Below, piece by piece: positions 41,130 through 41,160 of a stretch of DNA of 41,160 nt. A program made the translations under genes and the position numbers. The stretch lies in the NCBI GenBank assembly GCA_050011635.1, contig JBEKIU010000008.1, forward strand, positions 1-41,160, written 5' to 3'. Positions within the stretch are counted from its first letter, which is position 1. Each line of letters begins with the position of its first letter. The stretch is from Bog-756 sp050011635 (GTDB lineage Bacteria; Actinomycetota; Acidimicrobiia; Acidimicrobiales; RAAP-2). The notes beneath the pieces were generated by a model. The model had not been told where the DNA came from. It saw nothing but the letters and a program-made list of their open reading frames with translations, and searched no databases.

Positions 41130-41160
41130 TGTTCGGCAGACGGCGCCACAGAGGGGTCCT
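41129..41160 (+). CDS. Possible start of the next gene, truncated by the window edge
   Basis: A GTG shares its G with the TAG stop of the glycosyltransferase and opens a basic frame (VFGRRRHRGV) that runs off the window. A basic start is typical of membrane proteins, and lipid-linked sugar synthesis genes are often followed by a membrane glycosyltransferase. Only ten codons are visible. Confidence 0.25.
   Translation, partial: MFGRRRHRGV

Overview
This is a high-GC chromosomal window from an actinobacterium. The gene content points that way: class F sortase, SHOCT and CMD small proteins, an ECF42 sigma factor, TIGR03086/DinB-like proteins, PhzF, PPK1 and a MoxR-DUF58-TgpA type operon. Many genes have a TANNNT -10 box 6 to 8 nt before the start codon, the usual leaderless arrangement of Actinomycetota. 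An Acidimicrobiia-like lineage is my guess and cannot be proved from this window.

Layout. 1-8.5 kb is a cell-surface and signalling block: a secreted IPT/TIG-repeat protein running off the left edge, a V4R-GAF-GAF-GGDEF-EAL cyclic-di-GMP enzyme, a divergent pair (small HTH protein / secreted Pro-Thr-rich protein) over a three-copy operator, and a class F sortase overlapping an ice-binding-like (DUF3494) protein with an FPHTG sorting signal. 8.5-17.6 kb is mostly housekeeping: a MocR regulator divergent from a flavin-binding protein, PhzF, an aldo/keto reductase, polyphosphate kinase divergent from inorganic pyrophosphatase, CMD and SHOCT proteins, and an ArdC-like metallopeptidase. 17.9-26.3 kb follows a tRNA-Ala and looks accessory: a toxin-antitoxin pair, ECF42 sigma plus YCII partner, and many small single-gene units (P-loop kinase, DUF6188-like, AraC-VOC, PPOX, VOC, DinB-like, a broken VOC gene) with a degenerate dispersed repeat between several of them.

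26.3-30 kb is a tightly coupled MoxR-DUF58-TgpA-like operon whose last member has lost the transglutaminase core. 30-36 kb carries a SnoaL-like protein, two alpha/beta hydrolases (one a lipoprotein), a four-helix membrane protein, a second DinB-like protein and a conserved protein of unknown function. 36-41 kb has a MarR regulator divergent, across a perfect palindrome, from a small membrane protein and an RCC1-propeller lipoprotein; then a secreted GH14-like TIM-barrel protein, an orphan Ig-like fragment, a ~99 bp tandem duplication and a GT2 glycosyltransferase.

The most unusual items are the transglutaminase-less TgpA operon, the divergent leaderless promoters with a three-copy operator at 5.2 kb, the sortase/ice-binding-like pair, and the dispersed repeats of the accessory segment. 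No CRISPR array, rRNA, intact insertion sequence or replication origin was seen.
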